From Streptomyces sp. CGMCC 4.7035 (GTDB lineage Bacteria; Actinomycetota; Actinomycetes; Streptomycetales; Streptomycetaceae), in assembly GCF_031583065.1 (NCBI RefSeq), contig NZ_CP134053.1, positions 3,100,001-3,164,000 on the forward strand: a stretch of DNA of 64,000 nucleotides, read 5' to 3'. How positions within the stretch are numbered: the stretch's first letter is position 1; each line of letters begins with the position of its first letter. Below are positions 51,830-59,345 of this stretch, piece after piece. The notes beneath the pieces were generated by a model. The model saw nothing but the letters and a program-made list of their open reading frames with translations. It did not search any database and was not told the DNA's origin. The translations under genes and the position numbers were made by a program.

Positions 51830-51863
51830 CGGCGGGCGGGGGACGCCGGACTCCCGCCCGCCG
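51830..51863 (+). terminator. Intra-array hairpin before the ebo block
   Basis: CGGCGGGCGGG (51830-51840) pairs with CCCGCCCGCCG (51853-51863) around a 12-base loop, straight after the ThuA-DUF1080 stop. It could terminate or attenuate transcription between the sugar-oxidation genes and the eight-gene ebo block, which starts 47 bases later. Confidence 0.65.
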
Positions 51864-51910
51864 TCTTCCCCCGTCTCTGCCGTGGTCCCCGCACGACAAG
51901 GAGGCTGCCC

Positions 51911-53059
51911 ATGTCCGCGTCCCTTTCCCGAGCCCGCGCCGGGGTATGGCTGATCGGCGCCCGTGGCTCCGTCGCCACCACGGTCGTCGCCGGGTGCGCC
52001 GCCGTGACCGCGGGCCTGCACCCGCCCACCGGCATGGTCACCGAGACACCCACGTTCGCCGACAGCGGTCTGCCGGCGCTGTCGACGCTCGTCTTCGGCG
52101 GCCACGACACGGTGGACTGCCCCCTGCCCAAGCGCGCGGAGGCCCTGGCGGCGGGCGGAGTGCTGCCGCCCGGCCTCCCGGCCGCGGTCGCGTCCGAACT
52201 CGCTGCCGCCGAGCGGGAGATCCGCCCCGGCGGACCGGCCCCAGGGGACGGCCGGGACGAGGAGGAACTGATCGCCGCCTTCGCCGCGGACATCCGGGAC
52301 TTCGTAGGACGGTGCGATCTGACGCGGGCGGTGGTGGTGAATGTGGCGTCCACCGAGCCCCCGGCCACAGGAGACACGCTCGCGCCGAGTTCCCTGTACG
52401 CGGCGGCCGCGCTGCGGGCGGGCTGCCCCTACGTGAACTTCACCCCGTCGACGGGCCTGCACCATCCGGCACTGGCTTCGGCGGCGGCAGCGAGCGGGCT
52501 GCCGTACGCGGGCCGCGACGGCAAGACCGGCCAGACGCTGCTCCGCTCGGCGCTGGGACCGATGTTCGCCCAGCGTGCGCTCGCGGTGCGGGCCTGGTCC
52601 GGAACCAACCTGCTGGGTGGCGGGGACGGTGCCTCCCTGTCCGACCCGGCCGCGGCGGCGGCCAAGAACGCGGGCAAGGAGAGGGTTCTCGCCGACACCC
52701 TCGGCACGGCGCCCGAGGGCGAGGTGCACATCGACGACGTCCCCGCCCTCGGCGAGTGGAAGACCGCCTGGGACCACGTCGCCTTCGACGGCTTCCTCGG
52801 GGCGCGCATGGTGTTGCAGACCATCTGGCAGGGGTGCGACTCGGCGCTGGCCGCGCCGCTGGTGCTGGATCTGGCCCGGCTGGTGCTGCGCGCGCACGAG
52901 GCCGGCCTGTCCGGCCCGCTCGGTGAGCTGGGCTTCTACTTCAAGGACCCGGTGGGGGACGCACCCTCGGCACTGGGAGAGCAGTACGCGGAGCTGGTGG
53001 GATTCGCGCAGCGGCTGCGGGACGTGCGGACCGGGGAGCATACGGGGGAGCCGCGATGA
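51911..53059 (+). CDS. Myo-inositol-1-phosphate synthase-like cyclase
   Basis: 382 residues. The NAD-binding GVWLIGARGSVATTVVAG (11-28), VNVASTEPP, YVNFTPSTG, GRDGKTGQTLLRS (about 201-213), TNLLGGGDG (about 232-240) and FYFKDPVGDAPS (about 342-353) align with the inositol-3-phosphate synthase family. This family cyclises a sugar phosphate through NAD-dependent oxidation, aldol closure and re-reduction. It is shorter than and diverged from the housekeeping enzyme, so the substrate may differ from glucose-6-phosphate. It is the first gene of a block whose next genes are ebo homologues, and its end overlaps the prenyltransferase start by ATGA. ATG at 51911; AAGGAGG lies upstream. Confidence 0.9.
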   Translation: MSASLSRARAGVWLIGARGSVATTVVAGCAAVTAGLHPPTGMVTETPTFADSGLPALSTLVFGGHDTVDCPLPKRAEALAAGGVLPPGLPAAVASELAAAEREIRPGGPAPGDGRDEEELIAAFAADIRDFVGRCDLTRAVVVNVASTEPPATGDTLAPSSLYAAAALRAGCPYVNFTPSTGLHHPALASAAAASGLPYAGRDGKTGQTLLRSALGPMFAQRALAVRAWSGTNLLGGGDGASLSDPAAAAAKNAGKERVLADTLGTAPEGEVHIDDVPALGEWKTAWDHVAFDGFLGARMVLQTIWQGCDSALAAPLVLDLARLVLRAHEAGLSGPLGELGFYFKDPVGDAPSALGEQYAELVGFAQRLRDVRTGEHTGEPR

Positions 53060-54114
53060 GCCGGAGCGACATGACGGCGCGTCCGTCCCAAGCGAGTGCC
53101 GGAGCAGGGCGGGCCGCCACGCCCGACCCGCACCGGAGGAACACCGGGAACCGGAACAGTCTGGCCGCCTGGGCCGAACTGCTCCGTCTGCCCGCCCTGT
53201 TCACCGTCCCCGGAGACGCACTCGCCGGTGCGGCGGCGGTCTCGGCACACCCCGACCTCCGTACCGTGCTGGCCATCGGCTCCTCCCTGTGCCTGTACGA
53301 AGCGGGCATGGCCCTCAACGACTGGGCCGACCGCGACGAGGACGCCGCGGAACGCCCGCACCGCCCTCTCCCCTCCGGCCGCATCCGTCCCACCGAGGCC
53401 TTCATCGCGGCCTGCGCGTGCACGGCGGCGGGCCTGACCCTGGCCTCCCGTGCCGGCCGTCCCGCCCTCGCCGTCGCCGTACCTCTGGCGGCCACCGTCT
53501 GGGCGTACGACCTGATCCTGAAGCGGACCCCGGCGGGCCCGGCCGCGATGGCGGCGGCCCGCGGCCTGGACCTGCTCCTCGGCGCCGCGGCCACCGCGGG
53601 CCGCACCCGCCCGGCCCTCCGCCCGGCCGTCCTCCTCAGCACCCACACCCTCGCGGTGACCACCGTGTCCCGCCATGAAACGCGTGGCGGCTCGCCGGTG
53701 GCTCCGCTGGCGGCGCTGGCCGCGACCGGCGTACTGACCTGGCGGCTGACACGCCCACGGGCCGCGGTGTTCCCAGGCCGGTCCCCGGCCGACGACACCG
53801 TCCCACGCCAGGCCCCGTCGGCTTCGGCCCGCGGCGACCTGCTCGAACGCCCCCGTGTGCGGGACACCGCAGGGCACGCCCTACGCGCAGCCCTCGCCGC
53901 CGCCTACGCCACGACCGCCGCCCGGCCCTGCTTCCACGCCACCCTCAACCCATCACCCCCGCTCACCCAACGCGCCGTCGGCGCCGGCATCCGCGCCATG
54001 ATCCCGCTCCAGGCCGCCCTGTCCGCCCGAGCCGGTGCCCCGGCCGCCGCGCTGTTCACCGCTGCGCTGGCCCCGCTCGCGGCGAAGTTCGGGAGGAAGG
54101 TGAGCCTCACATGA
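53056..54114 (+). CDS. eboC: UbiA-superfamily prenyltransferase (EboC / SCO3242-like)
   Basis: 352 residues with about eight to nine membrane segments. The first Asp-rich motif NDWADRDEDAAERPHRPLPSG (residues 88-108, split here as NDWADRDEDA and ERPHRPLPSG) binds Mg-diphosphate in UbiA enzymes. A second polar motif VWAYDLILKRTP lies after TM5. It should transfer an isoprenoid chain onto an acceptor at the membrane. Ebo clusters of cyanobacteria and other bacteria contain such a prenyltransferase, EboC. Translation is coupled on both sides by ATGA overlaps. The acceptor is unknown; the cyclase product is an obvious candidate. The Pro/Arg-rich stretch near 230-250 is an odd insertion between helices. 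Confidence 0.88.
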   Translation: MSRSDMTARPSQASAGAGRAATPDPHRRNTGNRNSLAAWAELLRLPALFTVPGDALAGAAAVSAHPDLRTVLAIGSSLCLYEAGMALNDWADRDEDAAERPHRPLPSGRIRPTEAFIAACACTAAGLTLASRAGRPALAVAVPLAATVWAYDLILKRTPAGPAAMAAARGLDLLLGAAATAGRTRPALRPAVLLSTHTLAVTTVSRHETRGGSPVAPLAALAATGVLTWRLTRPRAAVFPGRSPADDTVPRQAPSASARGDLLERPRVRDTAGHALRAALAAAYATTAARPCFHATLNPSPPLTQRAVGAGIRAMIPLQAALSARAGAPAAALFTAALAPLAAKFGRKVSLT

Positions 54115-55106
54115 GGACACGCCCACAGGCACCTGCTCCCGGAAACACGCGGACGCCGGAACCGACTCCCACCCGCAACCCCCTCCACTTCGGCTACGGC
54201 ACCAACGGCCTCGCCGACCTCCGCCTCGACGACGCCCTCGCCCTGCTCGCCGACCTCGGCTACGACGGCGTCGGACTGACCCTCGACCACATGCACCTCG
54301 ACCCGCTCGCCCCCGACCTCGCCGCCCGCACCCGCAAGGTGGCGCGCCGGCTGGAGGCGCTCGGCCTGGAGGTCACCGTGGAGACGGGAGCCCGCTATGT
54401 GCTCGACCCGCGCCGCAAACACGGTCCCTCCCTCCTGGACCCGGACCCGGAGGACCGCGCCCGCCGCGTCGACCTGCTGAGCCGGGCCGTCCGGGTCGCC
54501 GCCGACCTCGGCGCTCACGCGGTGCACTGCTTCAGCGGCATCACCCCGCCGGGAACCGACCAGGACGCGGCGTGGAAACGACTGGCCGAGACCCTCGCCC
54601 CCGTCCTGGAGGCCGCCACCACCGCCGGCATCCCCCTCGCCGTCGAACCCGAACCCGGCCACCTCCTCGCCACCCTCGCCGACTTCCACCGCCTCCGCCA
54701 CGCCCTCGGGGACCCGGAAGCCCTGGGCCTCACTCTCGACATCGGACACTGCCAGTGCCTCGAACCCCTCCCTCCCGCCGACTGCGTGCGCGCCGCCGCC
54801 CCCTGGCTGCGCCACGTCCAGATCGAGGACATGCGCCGCGGCACCCATGAACACCTCCCCTTCGGCGACGGCGACGGCGACGGCGACATCGACTTCCCGC
54901 GCGTCCTCGCGGCCCTGTCCGCCACCGCCTACCGGGGTCTGACCGTCGTCGAACTGCCCCGCCACTCCCACGCCGGGCCCCACTACGCCGAACACTCCCT
55001 CCCGTTCCTCCGCAAGGCGGCGGCGACGGCCGTCAGCGCGCACGCGCCGGTCGCCGTACCGGCCCACGACGAGCCCTCCACCACCCCCGAAGGGAGAACC
55101 GCATGA
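54111..55106 (+). CDS. TIM-barrel xylose-isomerase-like protein in the ebo block
   Basis: 331 residues. After a Pro/Thr-rich N-terminal tail (1-25) comes a sugar isomerase/epimerase barrel: LHFGYGTNGLADLRLDDALA, DLGYDGVGLTLDHMHL, VTVETGARYVLDP, GIPLAVEPEPGHLL, LTLDIGHCQCLEP, WLRHVQIEDM. The EPEPGH, DIGH and HVQIED segments hold the usual Glu/Asp/His metal ligands. An unusual Gly-Asp run (GDGDGDGDIDFP) sits in a loop near the C-terminus. It is different from EboE, which is encoded three genes later. It overlaps the prenyltransferase and eboA by ATGA at each end. Confidence 0.88.
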   Translation: MRTRPQAPAPGNTRTPEPTPTRNPLHFGYGTNGLADLRLDDALALLADLGYDGVGLTLDHMHLDPLAPDLAARTRKVARRLEALGLEVTVETGARYVLDPRRKHGPSLLDPDPEDRARRVDLLSRAVRVAADLGAHAVHCFSGITPPGTDQDAAWKRLAETLAPVLEAATTAGIPLAVEPEPGHLLATLADFHRLRHALGDPEALGLTLDIGHCQCLEPLPPADCVRAAAPWLRHVQIEDMRRGTHEHLPFGDGDGDGDIDFPRVLAALSATAYRGLTVVELPRHSHAGPHYAEHSLPFLRKAAATAVSAHAPVAVPAHDEPSTTPEGRTA

Positions 55107-55801
55107 CCCACCCGCACACCACCCCCGGCACCCCGGCCATCGGCACCTCCCTCGCCCTCACCCCACTGGACGAGGTCCACGCCCACCTCGACGTCTGCCT
55201 CGGCCAGGGCTCCCGCGCCTGGCTCCACCAGGCACTCGACGAGGCCTCCGTCCACCCCGGCACCCACGGGCCCATCTCCGTCTGGGAGTTGCGTCTCGCC
55301 GAGGCCGGACGCCGCTGCGGCCCCGCACACGCCGACGCCGCCCGTGTCCTCATCCTCCACGCGGCCCACGCCGACACCACCGCACTCACCCGGGTCTACC
55401 GTCAGGGCACCGCCGACGAGCGCCGCGCCGTCCTGCACGCCCTGCCGCACCTCGTAGCGGGCCCCGACGCCGTACCGCTCGTCGAGGACGCGCTGCGCAC
55501 CAACGACACCCGGCTCCTCGCCGCCGCCGTCGGCCCGTACGCCGCCCGGCACCTCGCCCCCCATCCCTGGCGCCACGCCGTCCTGAAGTGCCTGTTCACC
55601 GGCGTCCCCGTCGGCAGCGTGGCCGGCCTGGCCCGGCGTGCGCGCGGCGACACCGAACTCGCCCGCATGCTCGACGACTACGCAGCCGAACGCACCGCCG
55701 CGGGCCGTCCCGTACCCGAAGACCTGTACCGCGTCCTGGCCCTGACCGATTCCGCGGCCCCTGAGCACGCCACGGACGACCCGCACGGCAAGGAGTCCTG
55801 A
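55103..55801 (+). CDS. eboA: EboA-family protein
   Basis: 232 residues, mostly alpha-helical. The middle and C-terminal parts (EVHAHLDVCLGQGSRAWLHQ, GTADERRAVLHALPHLV, NDTRLLAAAVGPYAARHL, WRHAVLKCLFTGVPVGSV) match the EboA family, including the conserved W-x-HAVLKCLFTGVP motif. EboA has no known catalytic activity, and its HEAT-like helices suggest a scaffold. In Nostoc the ebo genes are needed for a scytonemin precursor to reach the periplasm, but molecular roles are unassigned. ATGA overlap upstream, and a one-base TGATG overlap with the TatD-like gene downstream. Confidence 0.88.
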   Translation: MTHPHTTPGTPAIGTSLALTPLDEVHAHLDVCLGQGSRAWLHQALDEASVHPGTHGPISVWELRLAEAGRRCGPAHADAARVLILHAAHADTTALTRVYRQGTADERRAVLHALPHLVAGPDAVPLVEDALRTNDTRLLAAAVGPYAARHLAPHPWRHAVLKCLFTGVPVGSVAGLARRARGDTELARMLDDYAAERTAAGRPVPEDLYRVLALTDSAAPEHATDDPHGKES

Positions 55802-56682
55802 TGCGCATCTTCGACCCCCACATCCACATGACGTCACGGACCACGGACGACTACGAGGCCATGCACGCCGCAGGCGTCCGCGCCGTGGTCGAGCCGTCCT
55901 TCTGGCTCGGCCAGCCCCGCACCTCGCCCGCCTCCTTCCTCGACTACTTCGACTCCCTCCTGGGCTGGGAACCCTTCCGCGCCGCCCAGTACGGCATCGC
56001 CCACCACTGCACCCTCGCCCTCAACCCCAAGGAGGCGGGCGACCCCCGCTGCGTCCCGGTCCTCGACGAACTGCCCCGGTATCTCGTCAAGGACCAGGTC
56101 GTGGCCGTCGGCGAGATCGGCTACGACTCCATGACCCCCGCCGAGGACACCGCCCTGGCCGTCCAGCTCCAGCTCGCCGCCGACCACCAGCTGCCCGCAC
56201 TCGTCCACACCCCCCACCGCGACAAGCCGGCCGGCCTGCGTCGCACCCTCGACGTCGTCCGGGAGTCCGCGCTGCCCCCGGAGCGCGTCCTGGTCGACCA
56301 CCTCAACGAAACCACCGTCAAGGAGGCCAAGGACAGCGGATGCTGGCTGGGCTTCTCCGTCTATCCGGACACCAAGATGGACGAGCAGCGGATGGTCGCG
56401 ATCCTCCGTGAGTACGGGCCCGAACAGGTCCTGGTGAACTCCGCCGCCGACTGGGGCAGGAGCGACCCGCTCAAGACCCGAAGAGTCGGCGACCTGATGC
56501 TCGCCGAGGACTTCACCGAGGACGACGTCGACCGGGTCCTGTGGCGCAACCCCGTCGCCTTCTACGGGCTCAGCGGCCGCCTGAACCTCGACCTCGCCGC
56601 GCCGGGCACCACCCACGAGGGCAACTCCGTCCTCCGCGGCGTCCCCAAGGACGGCACCACCACCGGCACCGCGGAGGCGTGA
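55801..56682 (+). CDS. eboB: TatD-family metal-dependent hydrolase (EboB-like)
   Basis: 293 residues of the amidohydrolase superfamily. Metal ligands are seen in MRIFDPHIHMTSRT (His-x-His at residues 7-9), VVAVGEIGYDS (Glu), LPALVHTPHRDKPAG (His), RVLVDHLNETT (His) and a final NSAADWGRSD (Asp). This is the TatD-like set with a diverged surrounding sequence, as in EboB proteins of ebo clusters. Likely a phosphoester, lactone or nucleic-acid-like hydrolase; the substrate is unknown. Start ATG 55801 overlaps the eboA stop by one base. Its stop is three bases before the eboE start. Confidence 0.89.
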   Translation: MRIFDPHIHMTSRTTDDYEAMHAAGVRAVVEPSFWLGQPRTSPASFLDYFDSLLGWEPFRAAQYGIAHHCTLALNPKEAGDPRCVPVLDELPRYLVKDQVVAVGEIGYDSMTPAEDTALAVQLQLAADHQLPALVHTPHRDKPAGLRRTLDVVRESALPPERVLVDHLNETTVKEAKDSGCWLGFSVYPDTKMDEQRMVAILREYGPEQVLVNSAADWGRSDPLKTRRVGDLMLAEDFTEDDVDRVLWRNPVAFYGLSGRLNLDLAAPGTTHEGNSVLRGVPKDGTTTGTAEA

Positions 56683-56685
56683 CCC

Positions 56686-57855
56686 ATGCGCTTCCGCCAC
56701 CCCGACGGCTCGACCGTCCACCTTGCCTACTGCACCAACGTCCACCCCGCCGAAACCCTCGACGGCGTCCTCGCCCAGCTCCGCGACCACTGCCAGCCCG
56801 TCCGCCGCCGCCTCGGCCGCGACCGTCTCGGCATCGGCCTGTGGCTCGCCAAGGACGCCGCCCACGCCCTGGTCAGCGACCCGTCCGCCCTGCGCGCCCT
56901 GCGCACCGAACTCGACCACCGCGGCCTCGAAGTCGTCACCCTCAACGGCTTTCCGTACCAGGGCTTCGGCGCCGAGAAGGTCAAGTACCGCGTCTACAAA
57001 CCGGACTGGGGCGACTCCGAACGCCTGGACCACACCACCGCCCTCGCCCGCGTCCTCGCGGGCCTGCTTCCCGACGACGTCACCGAAGGCAGCATCTCCA
57101 CCCTGCCCCTCGCCTGGCGCACCGCCGAGGACGAACAGCGCGCCACAACGGCCCGCACCGCACTGCGCACCCTCGGCCAACGCCTCGACGCCCTGGCGGA
57201 GCTGACCGGCCGCTCCATCCGCGTCGGCCTGGAACCGGAACCCGGCTGCATCGTCGAGACCACCGGCGACGCCATCGCCCCGCTGACCGCGATCGCCCAC
57301 AACCGCATCGGCATCTGCGTGGACACCTGCCACCTCGCCACCTCCTTCGAAGATCCGCACACCGCCCTGGACGCGCTCACCCGGGCCCGCCTCCCCATCG
57401 TCAAGTCCCAGCTCTCAGCAGCCCTGCATGCCGAACACCCCCATCTGCCCGAAGTCCGCGAGGCCCTCGCCGCCTTCGACGAACCCCGCTTCCTGCACCA
57501 GACCCGCACCTCCACCGCCGCCGGCCTGCGGGGCACCGACGACCTCGGCGAGGCCCTCCACGGCGACGTCCTGCCGGACGGCTCCGCCTGGCGCGCCCAT
57601 TTCCACGTTCCGCTGCACGCGGCCCCCGCCGCGCCCCTGACCTCCACGCTCCCCGTCCTGAAGGCCGCGCTGACCCGGCTCGTCGGCGGCCCGCACCCGC
57701 TCACCCGACACCTGGAGGTCGAGACCTACACCTGGCAGGCCCTCCCGCCCGAGCTGCGGCCCCGCGCCCGCGCGCAGCTCGCCGACGGCATCGCCGCCGA
57801 ACTCACTCTCGCCCGCGACCTGTTGACCGACCTCGGCCTGAAGGAACTCCCATGA
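56686..57855 (+). CDS. eboE: Metabolite traffic protein EboE
   Basis: 389 residues. VHLAYCTNVHPAETLDGVLA, LGIGLWLAKDAAHAL, VVTLNGFPYQGFGAEKVKYR, VYKPDWGDSERL, VGLEPEPGCIVETT and ICVDTCHLATSFEDP match the EboE family, a large sugar-isomerase-like TIM barrel. Glu (EPEPG), Asp/His (VDTCHLA) and the late HFHVPLH may bind metal. The name comes from the requirement for ebo genes in metabolite export in cyanobacteria; its reaction has not been shown. It is three bases after the TatD-like gene and overlaps the phosphodiesterase gene by ATGA, so it is firmly part of the block. Confidence 0.92.
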   Translation: MRFRHPDGSTVHLAYCTNVHPAETLDGVLAQLRDHCQPVRRRLGRDRLGIGLWLAKDAAHALVSDPSALRALRTELDHRGLEVVTLNGFPYQGFGAEKVKYRVYKPDWGDSERLDHTTALARVLAGLLPDDVTEGSISTLPLAWRTAEDEQRATTARTALRTLGQRLDALAELTGRSIRVGLEPEPGCIVETTGDAIAPLTAIAHNRIGICVDTCHLATSFEDPHTALDALTRARLPIVKSQLSAALHAEHPHLPEVREALAAFDEPRFLHQTRTSTAAGLRGTDDLGEALHGDVLPDGSAWRAHFHVPLHAAPAAPLTSTLPVLKAALTRLVGGPHPLTRHLEVETYTWQALPPELRPRARAQLADGIAAELTLARDLLTDLGLKELP

Positions 57856-59345
57856 GCGCCCGCCGGACCACCACAGGTCCCACCCCGCTCCTCGTCCTGG
57901 ACGTCGTCGGCCTCACCCCCCGTCTCCTCGACCACATGCCCCACCTCAAGGCGCTCGGCCAGTCAGGATCCCGCGCGCCGCTCGGCACCGTCCTGCCCGC
58001 CGTCACCTGCGCCGCCCAGTCCACCTTCCTCACCGGCACGATGCCGTCCGAGCACGGCATCGTCGGCAATGGCTGGTACTTCCGCGAGCTCGGCGACGTA
58101 CTCCTGTGGCGGCAGCACAACGGTCTTGTCGCCGGAGACAAGCTGTGGGACGCCGCCCGCCGCGCGCACCCCGGCTACACGGTCGCCAATATCTGCTGGT
58201 GGTACGCCATGGGCGCCGACACCGACATCACCGTCACCCCTCGTCCCGTCTACTACTCCGACGGCCGCAAGGAACCCGACTGCTACACCAGACCCCCGGC
58301 CCTGCACGACGAACTGATCCAGAAATTCGGCACGTTCCCCCTCTTCCACTTCTGGGGACCCGGCGCCGACCTGGTCTCCAGCCAGTGGATCATCGACGCG
58401 ACCCGTCATGTCCTGCGCACCCGGCAACCCGATCTGACGCTCTGCTACCTCCCTCACCTCGACTACGACCTGCAGCGTTTCGGCCCCGACGACCCACGCT
58501 CCCGGAAGGCGGCCGCCGATCTGGACGCCGCCATGGCGCCGCTCCTGGACGACGCACGCGCCGAGGGCCGTACCGTCGTCGCGCTGTCCGAGTACGGCAT
58601 CACCCGCGCGGACCGGCCCGTCGACATCAACCGCGCCCTGCGCCGGGCCGGCCTGCTGGAGGTGCACACGCAGGACGGCATGGAGTACCTCGACCCGATG
58701 GCCTCCCGCGCCTTCGCGGTCGCCGATCACCAGATCGCCCATGTCTACGTGCGCCGCCCCGAAGACCTCGAAGAGACCCGGTCCGCCCTCGCCGGCCTGC
58801 CCGGCATCGAGCAACTCCTCGACGACGACGGCAAGAAGACCCATCATCTCGACCATCCGCGCTCCGGCGAGCTGGTCGCCGTCGCGGAACCGGACGCCTG
58901 GTTCACGTACTACTACTGGCTCGACGACGCCCGCGCGCCCGACTTCGCGCGACTCGTCGAGATCCACCGCAAACCCGGATACGACCCGGTCGAACTCTTC
59001 ATGGATCCGGCCGACCCCTACGTCAAGGTCAGAGCAGCCACCGCCCTGGCCCGCAAGAAACTCGGCATGCGCTACCGCATGGCGGTCGTGCCCCTCGACC
59101 CGTCACCTATTCGCGGCAGCCACGGCCGCCTTCCCACGAGCGACGACGACGGTCCGCTCCTCATCTGCTCCACCCCCCGCGCTGTCGGCGACCGCGTCGC
59201 GGCCACCGATGTGAAGTCACTCCTGCTCCAACTCGCCGGTCTCGGCCGACACGCCGGTCCCACCCACGTGTCCGGTCCCGACTGGTCACAAGTGAAGCAC
59301 TCACCACTGACAACGCCCTTTGACAACGAGGAGTTCCAGGCATGA
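57852..59345 (+). CDS. eboF: Nucleotide pyrophosphatase/phosphodiesterase-family protein (EboF-like)
   Basis: 497 residues of the alkaline phosphatase superfamily. First metal Asp17 (LLVLDVVGLTP), nucleophile Thr52 region (LPAVTCAAQSTFLTGTMPSE), EHGIVGNGWYF, the CYLPHLDYDLQRFGP Asp/His cluster, and VADHQIAHVYV. The usual SDHG metal motif is changed to SEYG (VVALSEYGITR), as in EboF-type proteins. No signal peptide is present, so it should be cytoplasmic. It may cleave a diphosphate or phosphodiester, for example a nucleotide-activated or prenyl-diphosphate intermediate. ATG at 57852 overlaps eboE, and the stop overlaps the exported TIM-barrel gene. Confidence 0.9.
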   Translation: MSARRTTTGPTPLLVLDVVGLTPRLLDHMPHLKALGQSGSRAPLGTVLPAVTCAAQSTFLTGTMPSEHGIVGNGWYFRELGDVLLWRQHNGLVAGDKLWDAARRAHPGYTVANICWWYAMGADTDITVTPRPVYYSDGRKEPDCYTRPPALHDELIQKFGTFPLFHFWGPGADLVSSQWIIDATRHVLRTRQPDLTLCYLPHLDYDLQRFGPDDPRSRKAAADLDAAMAPLLDDARAEGRTVVALSEYGITRADRPVDINRALRRAGLLEVHTQDGMEYLDPMASRAFAVADHQIAHVYVRRPEDLEETRSALAGLPGIEQLLDDDGKKTHHLDHPRSGELVAVAEPDAWFTYYYWLDDARAPDFARLVEIHRKPGYDPVELFMDPADPYVKVRAATALARKKLGMRYRMAVVPLDPSPIRGSHGRLPTSDDDGPLLICSTPRAVGDRVAATDVKSLLLQLAGLGRHAGPTHVSGPDWSQVKHSPLTTPFDNEEFQA

